64,000 nucleotides of DNA from Torymus aiolomorphi (taxonomy: Eukaryota > Arthropoda > Insecta > Hymenoptera > Torymidae): NCBI GenBank assembly GCA_036365515.1, contig CM070877.1:7511001-7575000 (forward strand). The letters are read 5' to 3'. Below the pieces are notes generated by a model. It saw only the letters and a program-made list of their open reading frames with translations, was not told the DNA's origin and searched no databases. Position 1 is the stretch's first letter. Every line of letters starts with the position of its first letter. This document shows, in pieces, positions 1 to 12,906 of the stretch. The position numbers and the translations under genes are program-made.

Positions 1-326
1 CATATAAAAATAATTTAATGAAAATATTTATGGCCTTCTTGCAAAATTTTTTCGAATTTTTATATATTATACATTTTTAAACATTCGAAAAATTTACCCT
101 TCTATCATAAGATATTCTAATTTGTTTTTTTTACCTTTCTGAGAAAATACCCATCTAACATTTTACCATTCTGATAAAATACCTCCCCCCATTTTCTTGT
201 TGTTTTTAGCATTTTAAAATTAAGTAATAAAATATTTTTAATATTTCCAACTCTACGAGCCATAACTACATGTCTTTTCAAGACTAAAAAAATCTTTTTT
301 TACACCTCCAAAAATATTAAAAATTG

Positions 327-1748
327 ACGTAGATACGGCACTTTGAAGGTGGCGATTTTCGCAAAAGTCGCATTTTTCGCAACATTCCAGTACATTTTTC
401 AATGCGTTACTGAACGTCTTTCGAGTTGAAAACTACTGAAATGTGTTGAAAAATGTTCTAAACTTATATCGATTTCTCAATGTATTTTTCTGCTTTTTAA
501 TCATTTTTAAACCCTTCTACAATTAGTTAATCTAATTAATTTTTTAAGTTGTATAAAAGGCATTTTAACGATAAAATAAATAATTTTTTACACATTTAAA
601 AAATAATTTTCAGAGTTTTTTTTGTAAGTTCAACACTTAAAAAAGAAATGTGATTCAGACATTTTAAAATTTATAACGGTTCTATTCAATATTCTCCAGT
701 ATTATTTCCAACCAAAGTATTTTCATCGTCAGTCATAAGCGTACTAAAATTTGCATTATAATTTTTGCAGAATGTACTTAAGAGAATTAGTAACGCTTAA
801 AACGCAAATTTCATTTGGCTTTTGAAAAAAGTAATTAATTTTTCATATTTTATTTTATATTCTTATATTCAACTGAAGTTTTTCAGATAAAAAAATATTT
901 AGGAATATATTTAAAAATGTACCCGATTATAGACTATACTATATAGGTGAAAAATGAAAGTTTTGTAAATGCAGCTAACTTTCCGCATATCTCCGTCAAT
1001 TTTCGATCGATTTGGTCGTACTAAAAATGAGAATCGATTGTCTTTTGGAGGAGAAAACAGCAATTCTAGGTTCATAAAAAAATATAAAAAATTAACAAAT
1101 CTAGAAGGTTTTAAAAATGATTAAATTCCTAGTGGAAATAAACACTTATAAACTGTTATAAACTGTTATTTACAGTTATTTACAGTTTTGTTGATAAGAA
1201 AAAAGTTAGTATTATAGCGAAAAAAATAAACTGTTTATAACTGTAAATATCTGTAAATAACTGTTAGTAACTGTTAATAACCGTTAGTAACTATTAATAC
1301 CCTTTATCAGTACCTCCGTTTTCGCAGGTACTTTTTTGCAAAACTGTAAATAACTGTTAATAACTGTTAATAACTGTTAATAACTGTTAATAACTGTAAA
1401 TAACTGTAAATAACTATAAATAACTGTTATTAGCGTCTCAAATCAAACACTTATAAACTGTTATTTACAGTTATTAACAGTTATTAATAGTTATTTACAA
1501 AAATCATTTCCGCTAGGGATAGCAGAAAAATACATTGAGAAATTGATATAAGTAACAGTTCCAGTAAAAATGATGGAGGTCTATATTAATTACCAAACAT
1601 TCTGACCTTATTTTAGAACATTTTTGCAACACATTCCAGTAGTTTTCAGCTCAAAATACGTTCAGTAATGCATTGAAAAATGTACTCTAATATTGCGAAA
1701 AATGGGATTTTTGTTAAAATCGTCACGTTCAAAGTGCCGTATCTACGT
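327..1748. repeat. Large fold-back element (about 1.4 kb)
   Basis: The left arm starts near GACGTAGATACGGCACTTTGA and its reverse complement TCAAAGTGCCGTATCTACGT ends at about 1748. The arms extend inward imperfectly: a block around 465-512 is mirrored right after 1517. The arms total about 180-230 bp each. The middle holds a different element at 1128-1517. No transposase ORF is visible, so this is a non-autonomous inverted-repeat element. Confidence 0.75.
1128..1517. mobile_element. Fold-back element with CTAGYGGAAAT ends and AACTGTAAAT arrays (copy 1)
   Basis: The left end reads CCTAGTGGAAAT and the right end ATTTCCGCTAGG. The interior is almost entirely degenerate AACTGTAAAT or AACTGTTAAT units in one arm and their reverse complements in the other. 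It interrupts the fold-back at 327-1748. Elements at 37068-37617 and 4933-5450 share the end motif. No clear target-site duplication was found. Confidence 0.7.
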
Positions 1749-2222
1749 AAGAATACGTAACTATCTACGTAACTACGTATCTATGCAAGTGAGACGAAAA
1801 AATCCTTTTTTACACGTCCAAAAATATTAAAAATTGATAATTCTACAAGGTCTTGAAATTGGGAAAAAATCGAAAAAAATTCCTGGTACTTTTGAGGTTA
1901 TGAAGCAGCTCACTAATTATTAAGCATAGTCGTGTAGCCTCTTGTTGAAAAGGTCTTGAAAAACGAAGAATTTCTTTTTTTGTACGTTAAATAAGAGTAA
2001 AAACTCGCTTTTTAACAAGCATTTCAAAGAGGGTAGAAAACAGCTAAAAATAGGCCATTTTTCGACCTTTGAATAACCATATATTGATTTCTAGAGCACC
2101 TAAAGGGCTGAAATTTGGCAGAAAATTTTTTGTTATTATGTACAATAAGCTCTCAAAATTTCAGCGAAATCCCTGACACACGTGCGCACACTTATTTAAA
2201 AAAATTTTTTTTTGATATATAT

Positions 2223-2225
<3 letters not shown>

Positions 2226-2281
<56 letters not shown>
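2226..2281. repeat. CA dinucleotide microsatellite
   Basis: About 55 bp of nearly perfect CA repeat. It generates spurious THTH and CVCV open frames on the two strands, which are not genes. Confidence 0.95.
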
Positions 2282-2283
<2 letters not shown>

Positions 2284-2655
2284 GTTCGTTTTATATTCTA
2301 CGTTTATTAAATAACAGCCCTGTGATATCATAAAATGTTCCAAACGTGCAAACAATCGTATCTTACCAAAAAAATGAAAGAAAAAAAATCTCCACGACCA
2401 CTGAATTTCATAAACCACCATATTTATCGTCACAACTCGACAACCAAAAAGAAAAAAAAAGAACCACTTCGTCATCCTCCAGACACATTACAATCCGCAC
2501 GCCCAATAAAATCTCCCGGCGGCAACCTGTTTCCACTTGATTTCCTCGTCATCGTCTAAACTTCGCGCCTGCATTGACGTCACGGGGCCCCGACATTTGC
2601 ATATAACAGAGTCGCGATCTCTAATAAAAAAAAAAAAAAAAGCCGTACATTGCAG

Positions 2656-5600
2656 GGACCGGCGAATCGGCGGCATGGTGGTGGCGGCACTGAGCTGGTG
2701 TCGCGGTGAGTGGGTCGACTATACCTTCGCCGCGAATTTACAGCCCTGCCTCGCACGTGTCCTGGGGAAGGACGGGCGAGCCCACACGGAGATGCTGCTG
2801 CCAGGTGAGTGCGCATGGAAAGTTTTAGTGGTTCTTGAATTGGAAAAGATTTTTTTCAGTTGGTGTATTTTAATTTCATTAGCGTACAAATAGAGAATAT
2901 CGGTAGTTTGACAAATCGTTGTTTTGGTTCGCTTTTTGCGGTAAAGTACGATGATTTTTTTTTCATTGATCCGCTTTACACTGTGTACATACAAAATTTT
3001 TCACTAGAAGAGAATGTATAACGCATTTTTAAATATTTTTGGTTATATATTATTTATGTGTTATTTGATAATATTCTTTTTAAGGATTTCATTTCATCTG
3101 AGCTTCCCCTGTTTCTACAAAAATTTATCATTATAGATCAAAGATAAATCAAAGTTAAGATAATAACTATGAATACTTACTTATTGACCAGAAAAAAATT
3201 TTACAATAGTATACGATCACCATTTGAATAAAACTTGCATGGACAAACATTAGTCGTGAAGACGACAAATCGGTTAAAAATATCCCTAATATTGTAACGT
3301 ACCCGTATAAAACAAAAAATTAGTTGTCATCGCAGTTATTATCGTAGTAAATAAATATAGTGATGAAAACTGTTATTACGAGATTGTCTTTTTATACTGC
3401 ATGTCTGTAGTCCTTTTTAATGAATTAGTTCGTGACTGTGTAACTCATTATTCTATATCAATTTTCCAATAAAACTCAATTTTTGAAAATTCAATTTTCA
3501 ATTAACCAACACGAAAATATTAATAAACCCTATCCACGTGAATAGACCTCAACTAAGATCTACTCCTTCGTCATCCAAAAAACTTTGAATAATTTACCCA
3601 AATCCAAATCTAAAAATACACTCGTTCATGCAACTGAATTCGACCTCGAAACAGTCGAAACCCAACAAAAAAACCTCTTAAAATTGTACTTTAGTCACAT
3701 CCAATCAATCACAGTTTTTGTCTACTTTATATTCTCCTTACGACCGAAAAATTGATGGCACGTATAACGGTGCGAAATCCAGTAGACAACATTCGTCAGC
3801 GGTCAGCCGCAAAAAAATATCTCTTGTGCGTCACGCCTTTCTCATCGCTTACAGATGTGCTGGACAGAAGCGTAGTGGTCGTCAAATGCGGCTCGGGCTG
3901 GGGCACCGGAGTAATCGTCGACGCAGCGACCGGCACGATTCTCACCTGCTCGCACGTCGTTCGCGAGGTGAGATTTCTCTCCTCTCTCCTTACGAAGACA
4001 TTCCCTTATATGCCAAAACGACTGGTAAAGAGCTTTCTGTCTCGATTTCTGTTTTACTAGTAAATATGCAAACGTTCGGCTGATTAATTTACTTATGATG
4101 TATTATAGTTGCGAATACTAACGAGGCTCTCGAAATATACGCGCAGAATTACCGCGGCTAAAATTATATCGAGCCGCGGCGATGAAACTCGATTCGAGAG
4201 AAATTTAACTCGATTCCTATAGCCAGCGCGCATTGAGGAATCGGCGTACACGAAGTTTAACTAAAAATAGCAAGTGAAATCTCGTTTGCTATTTTCAGTG
4301 AAAGTCCACTCTAATTCGAGAACAAATCGAGTTCTGTAAGGTACAAAGTCTCGCAACGCGTCCAAGAATAAACGCCTAACGGATTTTCACTGCGCTTATA
4401 GCGGTGCACGCTTTTCTGTCAACGTATAACAACTTTATATCGGCCTCTCCAAGCGACAAATAAAAAGTCATTATTATTCATTGAGAAATCGTTGTAAAGT
4501 TCGAACACATTCGTATAGTTACACAATTTAACCAAATTTTCATCAGTGATACTTTCCGACTAACATGCTGTATAAAAAGATTTAAAAAACTCGTCTTACT
4601 GATAAAGGCCCCTGGAAGCCGCATCAGGATCGCCCTGGTGAACTCCGGCCCCAGCATCGACAACGACGATGACCACGATAATAACGACGACGGTGGTAAG
4701 GTCTCGGCGAGGTTGGTGTACAGAACGCGCGATGGCCAGCCCTACGACGTCGCCGTGCTGAGCCTAGAGCAGAGGCACGAGGGTCTCGTAGCTCTTCGCC
4801 TGGCATCGAAGCTACCCGATAAAGGTATAACGAGGATTTTTAATTGAGTATTATTTTTGCTGAGAAATTTTCTATGGTTGTGTGTTTAGGTAAAAAGTGA
4901 CAATATGGCTGATGTGAGTGAAAATGTGGGAGCCCGTGTGGAAATAATAAATGTAGGAAATCATAGAAAACCGTAGGAAAGTGTAGGAAACTGTTGGTTT
5001 TCGGACAAAATTTGTACGATTTTGTACATTTTTGTACACTTTTGTATGGTTTTATACTTTTCATATGATTTGTAAATTTTCTTAAATTTGTCTGTAAAAA
5101 ACTTAAATGTATGAAAACGTAAGAAAATGTACGAAAGCGTAAAAAAATGTAAGAAAACGTTCGAAAATGTACATTTCTGTAATTTTTAATGTACAGTTTC
5201 GTACAGTTTTGTACATTTATTCACGGATTTGTTACATACATTTTATTATAATTCGTAAATTGTTTGCGTATATAACAAATTTTTCCTGTCGAAATAGTAA
5301 ATGTATAAGAAACTGTACAAAACTGTACGAAACCGTACGAAAACGTATTAAACCGTAGAAATTAACCATGCAAACCAACACTTTTGTACAGTTTTGTACA
5401 GTTTCTTACAGTTTATTACGATTTACTACACTTGTTTTTTTCCATATGGGAGCGTAAGGATTTCTAAAAGTTGAAGGAATAAGATCGCAAATGTGTGTTT
5501 AGTTTTTATATAGTTTTCATTTTAACTTTGGTGAAGTATATATATGAATTAATTAAAGTAATTGGTGTGAAAGGGGACTCCGATGTGTGAAATACTGTAG

Positions 5601-8600
5601 TAAATTTATATCAACGAATAACTTTGTATTACGGGTCGCAATAACTTCTGTCGTAATTTTATTTATAACTATATTAAGTTCGTCTCATTTCAACTTTGTA
5701 TCATTATATGTATGCTTTTTAATTAAACGTGATAAGAACTGAAAATAAGAACGCACTCTGTTAATCGTAATTTAATAACTAAGTTAACGAACTAACGCTA
5801 TAATGAAATACTAGGCGAAGAAAAAAGATTTAGTAAAAATTGCAAATAGTTGTGGATGGATTATTAAAATCCCTGAAAAATTACAAGACTTCAGTAGCAA
5901 ATTTGACTAAAAATATATAAAATTCCCTATACTTATACTTTTCGTTAAATTTCCTACAAAGTTTTGTAATTTTTTGGACTTTTTCAGTCTATTAGAATAA
6001 TCTTAAGTGTAACAAATTCACATCTAAAACGCAAAAGAAACTATAAATTGTCCTAAAACGTCAATCCCAACACCAAAAAAATTCTCATCAGCATCAACTG
6101 TCACCCAAACAGCTTCAAAATCCTCCTCCTTGTGTCCCTATACTCTCCAAAATGATGCAATCCACACCACCATTCCTCACATATACCTATATCCCCATAA
6201 AGATGCAGCACCACGCTAACGGTCCCCCTCGACTCTCGCCTCAAGGCCCCGCAATCAAATCTCTTTTTCCAAAAGTTCTCGCTCTGAAATATACACATAT
6301 ATAAATATTCGAAAGGAGGACGACGCGTCGCGCAAAAATCTTTCAAGGTCCGCGCGAGCGTCACACCGCGGCCTATAATTTACTCTTTGCATCCGGGACA
6401 AACGCGAGCGCGCAGGGGTTAAGTTAACCGTCGCGCGCGCGCTCGTCTCATAATATATACGCGGACTTTGCGCTCCGCGATGTGTCTTACCATGTCGGGG
6501 TTAATCTACTGCGCCGGCGCGTGATGATGATGATGCGCCGGATTCCCGGAAAATCGAGGTATGCAGATCGACGATGGAATTGTTTTTCATTATTGCGCTG
6601 CCGTTCGCGGAATCGCTTTGTATGGGTTGTGAATTAATTGCGTGTATACACTGAGAAAAGGATTTGTTTACTGTTAACATAGCATTGTAACTGTTAACAT
6701 GCATATGTTTAAATATGACCAAATATAGGCATTGTAACAGTTATAATGCCATGTTAACAGTTAAGTTACCATGTTCTCATAAACAATTTCAATATGTTAC
6801 CTGAGAACATTGATATTGTAACAGTTACAATATACTTATTATAGTAGTTTTTGAATCTAATGGCCAATTTTTTACCAGGATGATGTTGTTTTATAACAAA
6901 AACGTTTGAAATAAAAACATCATTTATTTTTTTACTCCAACGTTTCGGACATTTTTATTGTTTATCCTGATGAGGTACATAAACAATAAATATGTCCGAA
7001 ACGTTGGAGTAAAAAACTAAATGGAGTTTTTATTTCAAACCTTTTTGTTATATAACAACATCATCCTGATAGAAAATTGGTTATTAGATTTAAAAACTAC
7101 AATTTACATAAACTTCTACCATCAGCTACTTTCAAATCTGAATATGTTACTAGTTAATATAGATATTGTAACTATTACAATATCACATTTTATCCTTAAA
7201 CATGTCAAATAGTTGTATTTCACAGAGATAAATATGTTAACAGTAACAATGTTCTTCTCTCAGGGTACATGTTTAGGTGACGTGTGCAAGTATACTGTTT
7301 TCGCCTTTTTTTTTTCATTTTTCACAGTAGGAAAAGTAAAAGGTTTTTATTACGCGTATATATAATTATACCTACATGTGTATCAAGTTTTTTGGTCCTT
7401 GCGCGCCCAATGCTTAATGTAATAAGTTTGTATTTTTAAAATACTTAATATCCGTATCCGGCGCGTACTTACATACAATTAATAAGATTATTAATTTTGA
7501 CGTCAATCATGTACATAATATTCAACAAAAACCTCACATATTTAACTTTCCCTTTATTTTCGCCTTCGCCGACTGTCGCACTACTTTTTTCTCTCTCCCT
7601 CCGCATTGGAATCAATAAAAAAAAAACCACCACGCGACGGAAAATTAATCAACGCGTATCCCGGCTGAAACCTTCAACCTCTCCACGGCGCGAGCCTCGT
7701 CGATATCTCTTTCCTCTTCGCGAGAGGCGCGCAAAGTAACCGCGCGCAGTGGCGTGTTTGCCTCGTCGATGAACTCATCGCCCGCTGCTGCTTGAGCCCG
7801 TAATATACTTATACCCTCTCCCCCCGGAATATAATACGCGATTGCTCGCGCGGTGAAATGAACGAGGAGAACGGCGGTTTAATTGGGACCTCCGCCCGAT
7901 GTGCCATTGAGACGCGCACGATGAAAAGTTTTGTCTGTCTTGAGGGGTGACAATGGGGTTCGGGAAAATTGAATGGATCGCCGTATAGGTTTAGCTGGGG
8001 AGTTGGTGAAGAGTTATATAAGGTCGATTATGTATACTTAGAGTTCTTTTGGTAAGGTATAAAAAAGGAAGTATGTAAGAAAAAAGGAAGAAGAATGTAG
8101 TCATAAATGTAGTTATTATTGTTGTTCCAGAAAAATATTTTAAGTATGCGCAATTGTTTTGGTCTTGGCTACTACCTAATAGTTACCATAAATATAAGTA
8201 TTATATTAATAAAGGGTAGGTGTAGTACAACAAGTGTTGCAATGTATCCATATTTTAAATACATATACCTACTAACCAGGAGAGTGACAGAGATCTGGAT
8301 CACGGATTCGGCTCAAACTTTAAGATACTTATGTTTTTGGACGTAGAAACATGAAGAAAGATGCAATATTAGACCCTAATGCTCCAAAAAACTCGAGTTA
8401 TGAACATTTTTTGCTTTATTTTGAAAAAATCTTTTTAAAAAACCTCTTCTTAAAACAGTAACCATTTACTCTAGCAAAGTCTTAAAAACTATTTCAAGAA
8501 GAGAAAATAAAACTAGAGAAAGCGATCTTTTATTTGCTTTTTCAGAATTAAAACATATTGATTCGTTCCAAAGTTATAAAAGTTTAATTTTGAGAAATAA

Positions 8601-11084
8601 AAATGCACTGTTAAATGCGTAAAATTCGCTGTCCGAATTCATGCATATTTTTGTGTATTTTCGTTGCTCAACATTAAACTGTCATAACTTTGGAAGGAAT
8701 TAATATTTTTTAATTCCGAAAAAAGTAAATGAAACATCATTTTCTCTAGTTTTATTTTCTCCTTTTGAAATAGTTTTTGAGACTTTGTTAGAGTAAATGG
8801 TTACCGTTTCAAAAAGAGGCTTTTTTAAAAGATTTCCTCAAAATAAAGCAAAAAATGTCCATAAGTTGAGTTTTTTGGAGCGTTAGGGTAATATTGCAGA
8901 TTTTTTCATGTTTCTACGTCCAAAAATATATCCTAAAGTTTGAGCCGAATCCGTTATCTGTATCCTTGACACTCTCCCGGTAAGTATATATTTTACGTCT
9001 TCGCTGCTACACGAAATATATATAACACACGATTCGTATCTCTTTTCAAATATTGCTCTTTCACACCGTTTGTTATACTTTTATATAAAATAGGTATACG
9101 GTAATATAACAAGGAAAAAGCAACCATTTCCGATACTTGTAAATAAACAAAACAAGCGTTACGAACACTATATCTCATCGTCATTCTATCAGTAAATTTG
9201 TTGAGATAAGTATATAAGTTTATTTCAAAAACTCGTGTTATCTTTTGTGCAAAATTCCAGATCACTATTTTTATGAAAATATGGTTTTTACGATATGAAC
9301 AGAAAACGAATACCTATAAGTATATGTATATAATAATTGATATTATTATAAACATAATCAATTCTTTTTTCTTATATTCTGACGATCAGTTCTCAAGTTA
9401 TTTGATTATATATACATAAAAATATTTTTATTTTCTTTACATATGTGAATATATATGTGCAAATCCGCGGACTACAGACAACAACTGGGGTACAAAAACG
9501 GAAAAAATTTTTTTGAGGGCACACCTACCACATAAGGTTTTTTCGGTTCTTTGGGGGTCTCCCAACATGAAAATACTCGTGAACACTGATTATCCGTTGC
9601 CAAACTTTTTTGCCGACGAAATCAATTTTTCTTATGGAAATTTAACATGGGAAAAATGGACGAAAAGTAGTCATTGATGATTAATCAATAGCAAACTATT
9701 GAAGAGGCCAAACCAAATTCCACAAAAAAGCGATTAAAGTTGAAGAATAGAGCTTTAATTTGAGATGAGAATTGTTAAAATCGGTCGATTCTGTGCAAAG
9801 CTACGAAAAAACCTTATGTGGTAGGTGTGCCCTCAAAAAAAATTTTTTCCGTTTTTGTACCCCAGTTGTTGTCTGTAGTCCGCGGATTTGCACATATAAT
9901 ATGAATATGTGAATACATATTCACAAATATAGGTAAAGGAGTGGAGCTCAATTATACTATTCCTAATCACTCAACTAAACAAATCCCTCGTAACCCGCAC
10001 CGTCAACCACAAAATTACCAGCACCACAAACATCTCAATTCGCAGGCACAGCAGTCCTGGCGGCGGGCTACCCGTTCTTCGGCGCGGGCCTCCCTAGTCT
10101 GAGCAGCGGCGTAGTGTCCCGTCGCACCCCGAGCGTCCTACAGACGACCTGCTGCGTGCAGAGCGGCGCGAGCGGCGGTCCTGTCGTCGACGCCCGCACC
10201 GGTGAGATGCTCGGCCTCGTCGTCTCCAACGCCGTTGCAGCCGGCACGCGGGAGAACGGGTACAAGGGCACCCTGTATCCGAGGTTCAACATGGCGGTGC
10301 CGGCGCTGGTACTGAGGCAGCCCTTGCTGAAGTTTGTGAAGAGCGGAGGTAAAGTTTCGACCGGCGTTGTTTTGGAGTAAAGATTCTTTGGTTGCAGGTG
10401 ACTCGAGTGCTCGTGCAAAGTGATTCGAATTTGTAGTAAAAATAGTAAAATTACCAAAATAATAGCAAATTTTACTACTTATGAATGTAATATAATTTGT
10501 AATAAAAATTGCTATAAAATAGCAAATGTTAATAAAATAATAGCAATCTTTACTATAAATTGGAGTGATTTTCGTGTGAATGTGAGTCTGTAGCTCATTT
10601 ACAATTAAATATAATCATTTTTACTGCAGAACTTTTCTCCGTAATAGGGAAATTTGTTTGAAAAGGATTCGAGAAAGATATGTGGCTTTTTTGGTTGATT
10701 ATGTAGAAATACCGAGTTTTTGTAAATTGATAACAACGATTTTTACAATGATGGAAAATGATTTTTTTTTTACGGAAAACGTGAACTTTTTCGATTCTTT
10801 CTCTTTCGAAGTGAATGTAAATATTTATTATATTCTATCGCGAATATTTTAAATATTCGCCGCATTGTACTCCATCGTTGAATTTTTAAACTAAAAGTTC
10901 GTTGTAAACAGTAATAAAAAATATACAGGATGAAAAAAAGCGATTTATTTTCCTAGATAACAAAAAATCATAATGAAGTCATCGTAATATTTTAGATGCC
11001 AGGTGCCTGGAAAGTCTATCGAGCAGTGATCCAGAGGTTCTGGAAACATGGAATTTTTACTTGTCGCCACGATCAAAGATGTGA
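2656..11084 (+). CDS. TYSND1: TYSND1-like peroxisomal trypsin-type processing protease (5' incomplete)
   Basis: Serine protease that, in the known family, trims targeting peptides of peroxisomal beta-oxidation enzymes. Exons: 2656-2804 (upstream edge uncertain), 3855-3967, 4608-4824, 10046-10348 and 10996-11084; all intron phases agree. The first exon encodes the conserved GEWVDYTFAANL-type segment that precedes the protease domain. The triad is visible: His in LTCSHVV (codon 3953), Asp in PYDVAVLSL (codon 4746), Ser in SGASGGPV (codon 10171). The last exon ends PRSKM, a PTS1 peroxisomal import signal. Vertebrate proteins have roughly 200 more residues before this point, so N-terminal exons are missing; ATG at 2675 is in frame but probably internal. 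The 5.2 kb intron 4825-10045 is full of fold-back repeats. AATAAA-like signals lie near 11099. The family call is firm; exon 1 boundaries are less so. Confidence 0.88.
4933..5450. mobile_element. Fold-back element with GTACAGTTTTGTAC-type arrays (copy 2 of CTAGYGGAAAT-like family)
   Basis: The left end reads CCGTGTGGAAATAATAAATG and the right end, reversed, ATATGGAAAAAAACAAGTG. One arm holds AAACGTAGGAAA-like units and the other TTTTGTACAGTTT-like units. GGGAGC adjoins both ends and could be a target duplication. The end sequence is related to the elements at 1128 and 37068, but the repeat unit differs. Confidence 0.55.
6648..7266. mobile_element. TIR element with ACACTGAGA ends and an internal perfect-type palindrome
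   Basis: The left end ACACTGAGAAAAGGATTTG is mirrored by a right end that reverses to CCCTGAGAGAAGAACATTG, followed by shared TTACTGTTAACAT units. Inside, 6844-7100 is a second, tighter palindrome of about 115 bp arms around a short centre, including AACGTTTCGGACAT and its complement. It probably represents one element inserted in another. No ORF of transposase type. Confidence 0.7.
8276..8980. mobile_element. Fold-back element of about 700 bp in TYSND1-like intron
   Basis: The ends CCAGGAGAGTGACAG and, reversed, CCGGGAGAGTGTCAAGG begin imperfect arms of about 330 bp that run almost to the centre. The flanks read ACTAA on the left and TAAGT on the right, so TAA may be the target duplication. 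It has no coding capacity. Confidence 0.75.
9453..9897. mobile_element. Young MITE-like element with about 94 bp near-perfect TIRs
   Basis: The left arm 9453-9546 (ATATGTGCAAATCCGCGG onward) is repeated in reverse at the right end, differing only by about one T in a homopolymer run. The low divergence argues for a recent insertion. The interior of about 260 bp has no ORF. It lies 150 bp upstream of TYSND1-like exon 4. Confidence 0.8.
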
Positions 11085-12303
11085 AGGAACCGAAGATGAA
11101 TAAAAAATAAACCTCTTTTTTAAAGAGAAAACGATGAACAATATGTAGGCACTCTTTCCATGTCATTCGGTTTTAGTTAACATTTCGATTTCGTCAAGGG
11201 TTTCTAAAGACTTTATACGTACGCGTAGTATATTCAAGTAACCACATTAGCATAGAATATATAAAAATAATGTAAATATTTAATGAAATTGTATAATTGC
11301 ATTCATAAAAATTTTATACTTATATAATACTCTGTTAAAAATAAACTTTGAAAAACAAACTGTGATTTTATTATTAATAATTATAAAATGAAATAATAAT
11401 AACCATAAGAAAGAAAACTAACACAGTTACGTATCGCAATGAAAAAAACTTGCGTATAGTACTTGTGTAATTCGCTGGATTGGCATTATTATGATAGTAA
11501 AAGCGAAAATAGTCGCACATCGAGACAATAATAGACGCGTCTTCATCTTTATTCAACACGACGCCGTGGTTTGCGCTAATATTTGCCAATATCAGCTCAT
11601 TGAACAGCGAAACGAGAAAAATTGTTATCGTTTCGTGGAATGACGAAATTCCGTACCAATTGTCTCCTCATCGCATAATAGATGCATTCAAGATATAGGG
11701 ATTCACTGGTTTGTACAGAACAAGAAACAAATGCACAAGGTTTCTGTAATGATGTGTTACGTTTCGTTTTTATTTTCTTCAAAGACAACCATTCTACAAA
11801 AATAGAAAATTATATATGCTTATATGGTTTTTTTTCTCGGAAATGATCGTTACAAGCGAAATAAATAATAATCAGAATAAATAATGCACAATTTGTAAAT
11901 TACTCTTGGCAATTAGTTCTGGTATACTTTTCACTCGATGATGAACCCTTCCTCGCTCCGAAATACCGCAATAAGTTATAACACTTGAAAATATTCGAAT
12001 TATTTTCTTTCTTCATCGTTAAGTATTATTTATACAATGGAAAACAAGAAACGTCATCGCTCACTCCTTTTATCACTGTTCTCTAATTCAACCCCGCATT
12101 GCTCTCGCTCGGATATATTGACATCGAAGGTAATTGAAGTACCACGAAAATTCGCTCGCAATTGACAACACTCCTTAGCTTACCATCATCATCAGTTCTC
12201 GCGTATTTGTTTATTCTTTTTTTATATAAAAATCATGAAAAGATTAGAATTCATGACTCACCTTCTTTCTGTTTGCTTGTTAAATAAAACAATACTTTAA
12301 TTA

Positions 12304-12383
12304 AAACATATAAAAATTGGACGATAGGGAGGGTCAACCCTTCAAAAATGGGACCCTCCCTATCGTCCAATTTTTATATGTTT
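12304..12383. repeat. Perfect 32 bp inverted repeat (hairpin)
   Basis: The left arm starting AAACATATAAAAATTGGACG is exactly reversed at the right end; the loop is about 16 nt. At 80 bp it is either a minimal MITE or a transcribed hairpin. Both flanks carry AT-rich sequence only. Confidence 0.85.
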
Positions 12384-12858
12384 CAAATAATGGAGGGTGG
12401 TCATAATACGTATAATAATACTTTAATTATACAATCGTTAAATACGTATAAACAACATTCTTACATGCTTTATTTACTTTTAATAAGGAGATTCACTGCA
12501 ATTCAGTCTTTCCTCCGTTAACAGGTAATAAAACGCTTTTATGGAAATATCAAGGGATTTGTTCAGTAAGAATCGTTACAAAAAAAAATAAAGTCTCAGG
12601 AATTTTCGGGCGAACTCAAATACACGAAACACAAATTCAAGTGAGGAAAAAACTGACTTACAGCGGTGATAAACAGAGTTTAGTTTACGCGCATCTCGCT
12701 TACTGTATATACACGCAAGGCTTACGAAGTCTAAGTATCATTTTTAGTTTCTCCCTCGTTCTCCTTACCTTCTCCCTTACAATCTTTTTAACAGAGTCCT
12801 GAGAACCCTGCATTAGTCATGGAACCTCGCCCATACAACAATGTTTCGCTCGTACACG

Positions 12859-12874
12859 TTCACACACTCACACT

Positions 12875-12906
<32 letters not shown>

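Larger units (their letters stand above)
1..2655. other. Gene-free AT-rich repeat region
   Basis: No coding exon can be supported here. The stretch is dominated by a large fold-back (327-1748), a second element inserted in it (1128-1517), and a CA microsatellite (2226-2281). A direct repeat of about 45 bp with a few differences occurs near 285-335 and 1794-1846, outside the fold-back arms. Missing 5' exons of the TYSND1-like gene could lie here unrecognised or off the left edge. Confidence 0.6.
4825..10045 (+). other. Large repeat-filled intron of the TYSND1-like gene
   Basis: Bounded by donor AAAG|GTATAA and acceptor TTCGCAG|GC, both phase 1. It carries four inverted-repeat elements (4933-5450, 6648-7266, 8276-8980, 9453-9897) and two CpG-rich islands near 6340-6540 and 7640-7930. 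The islands might be regulatory; nothing in them reads as coding. Confidence 0.75.

Noticed and set aside
1128..1517. CRISPR-like regular repeats
   Set aside because: Units are about 10 bp, contiguous, without spacers, in eukaryotic DNA.
2115..2475. Open frames with THTH or CVCV runs
   Set aside because: Translation of the CA microsatellite on both strands.
10349..10380. TYSND1-like protein ending VSTGVVLE at 10380
   Set aside because: It would lack the family C-terminal segment and PTS1; a GTAAAG donor at 10349 joins in phase to 10996 and restores both.
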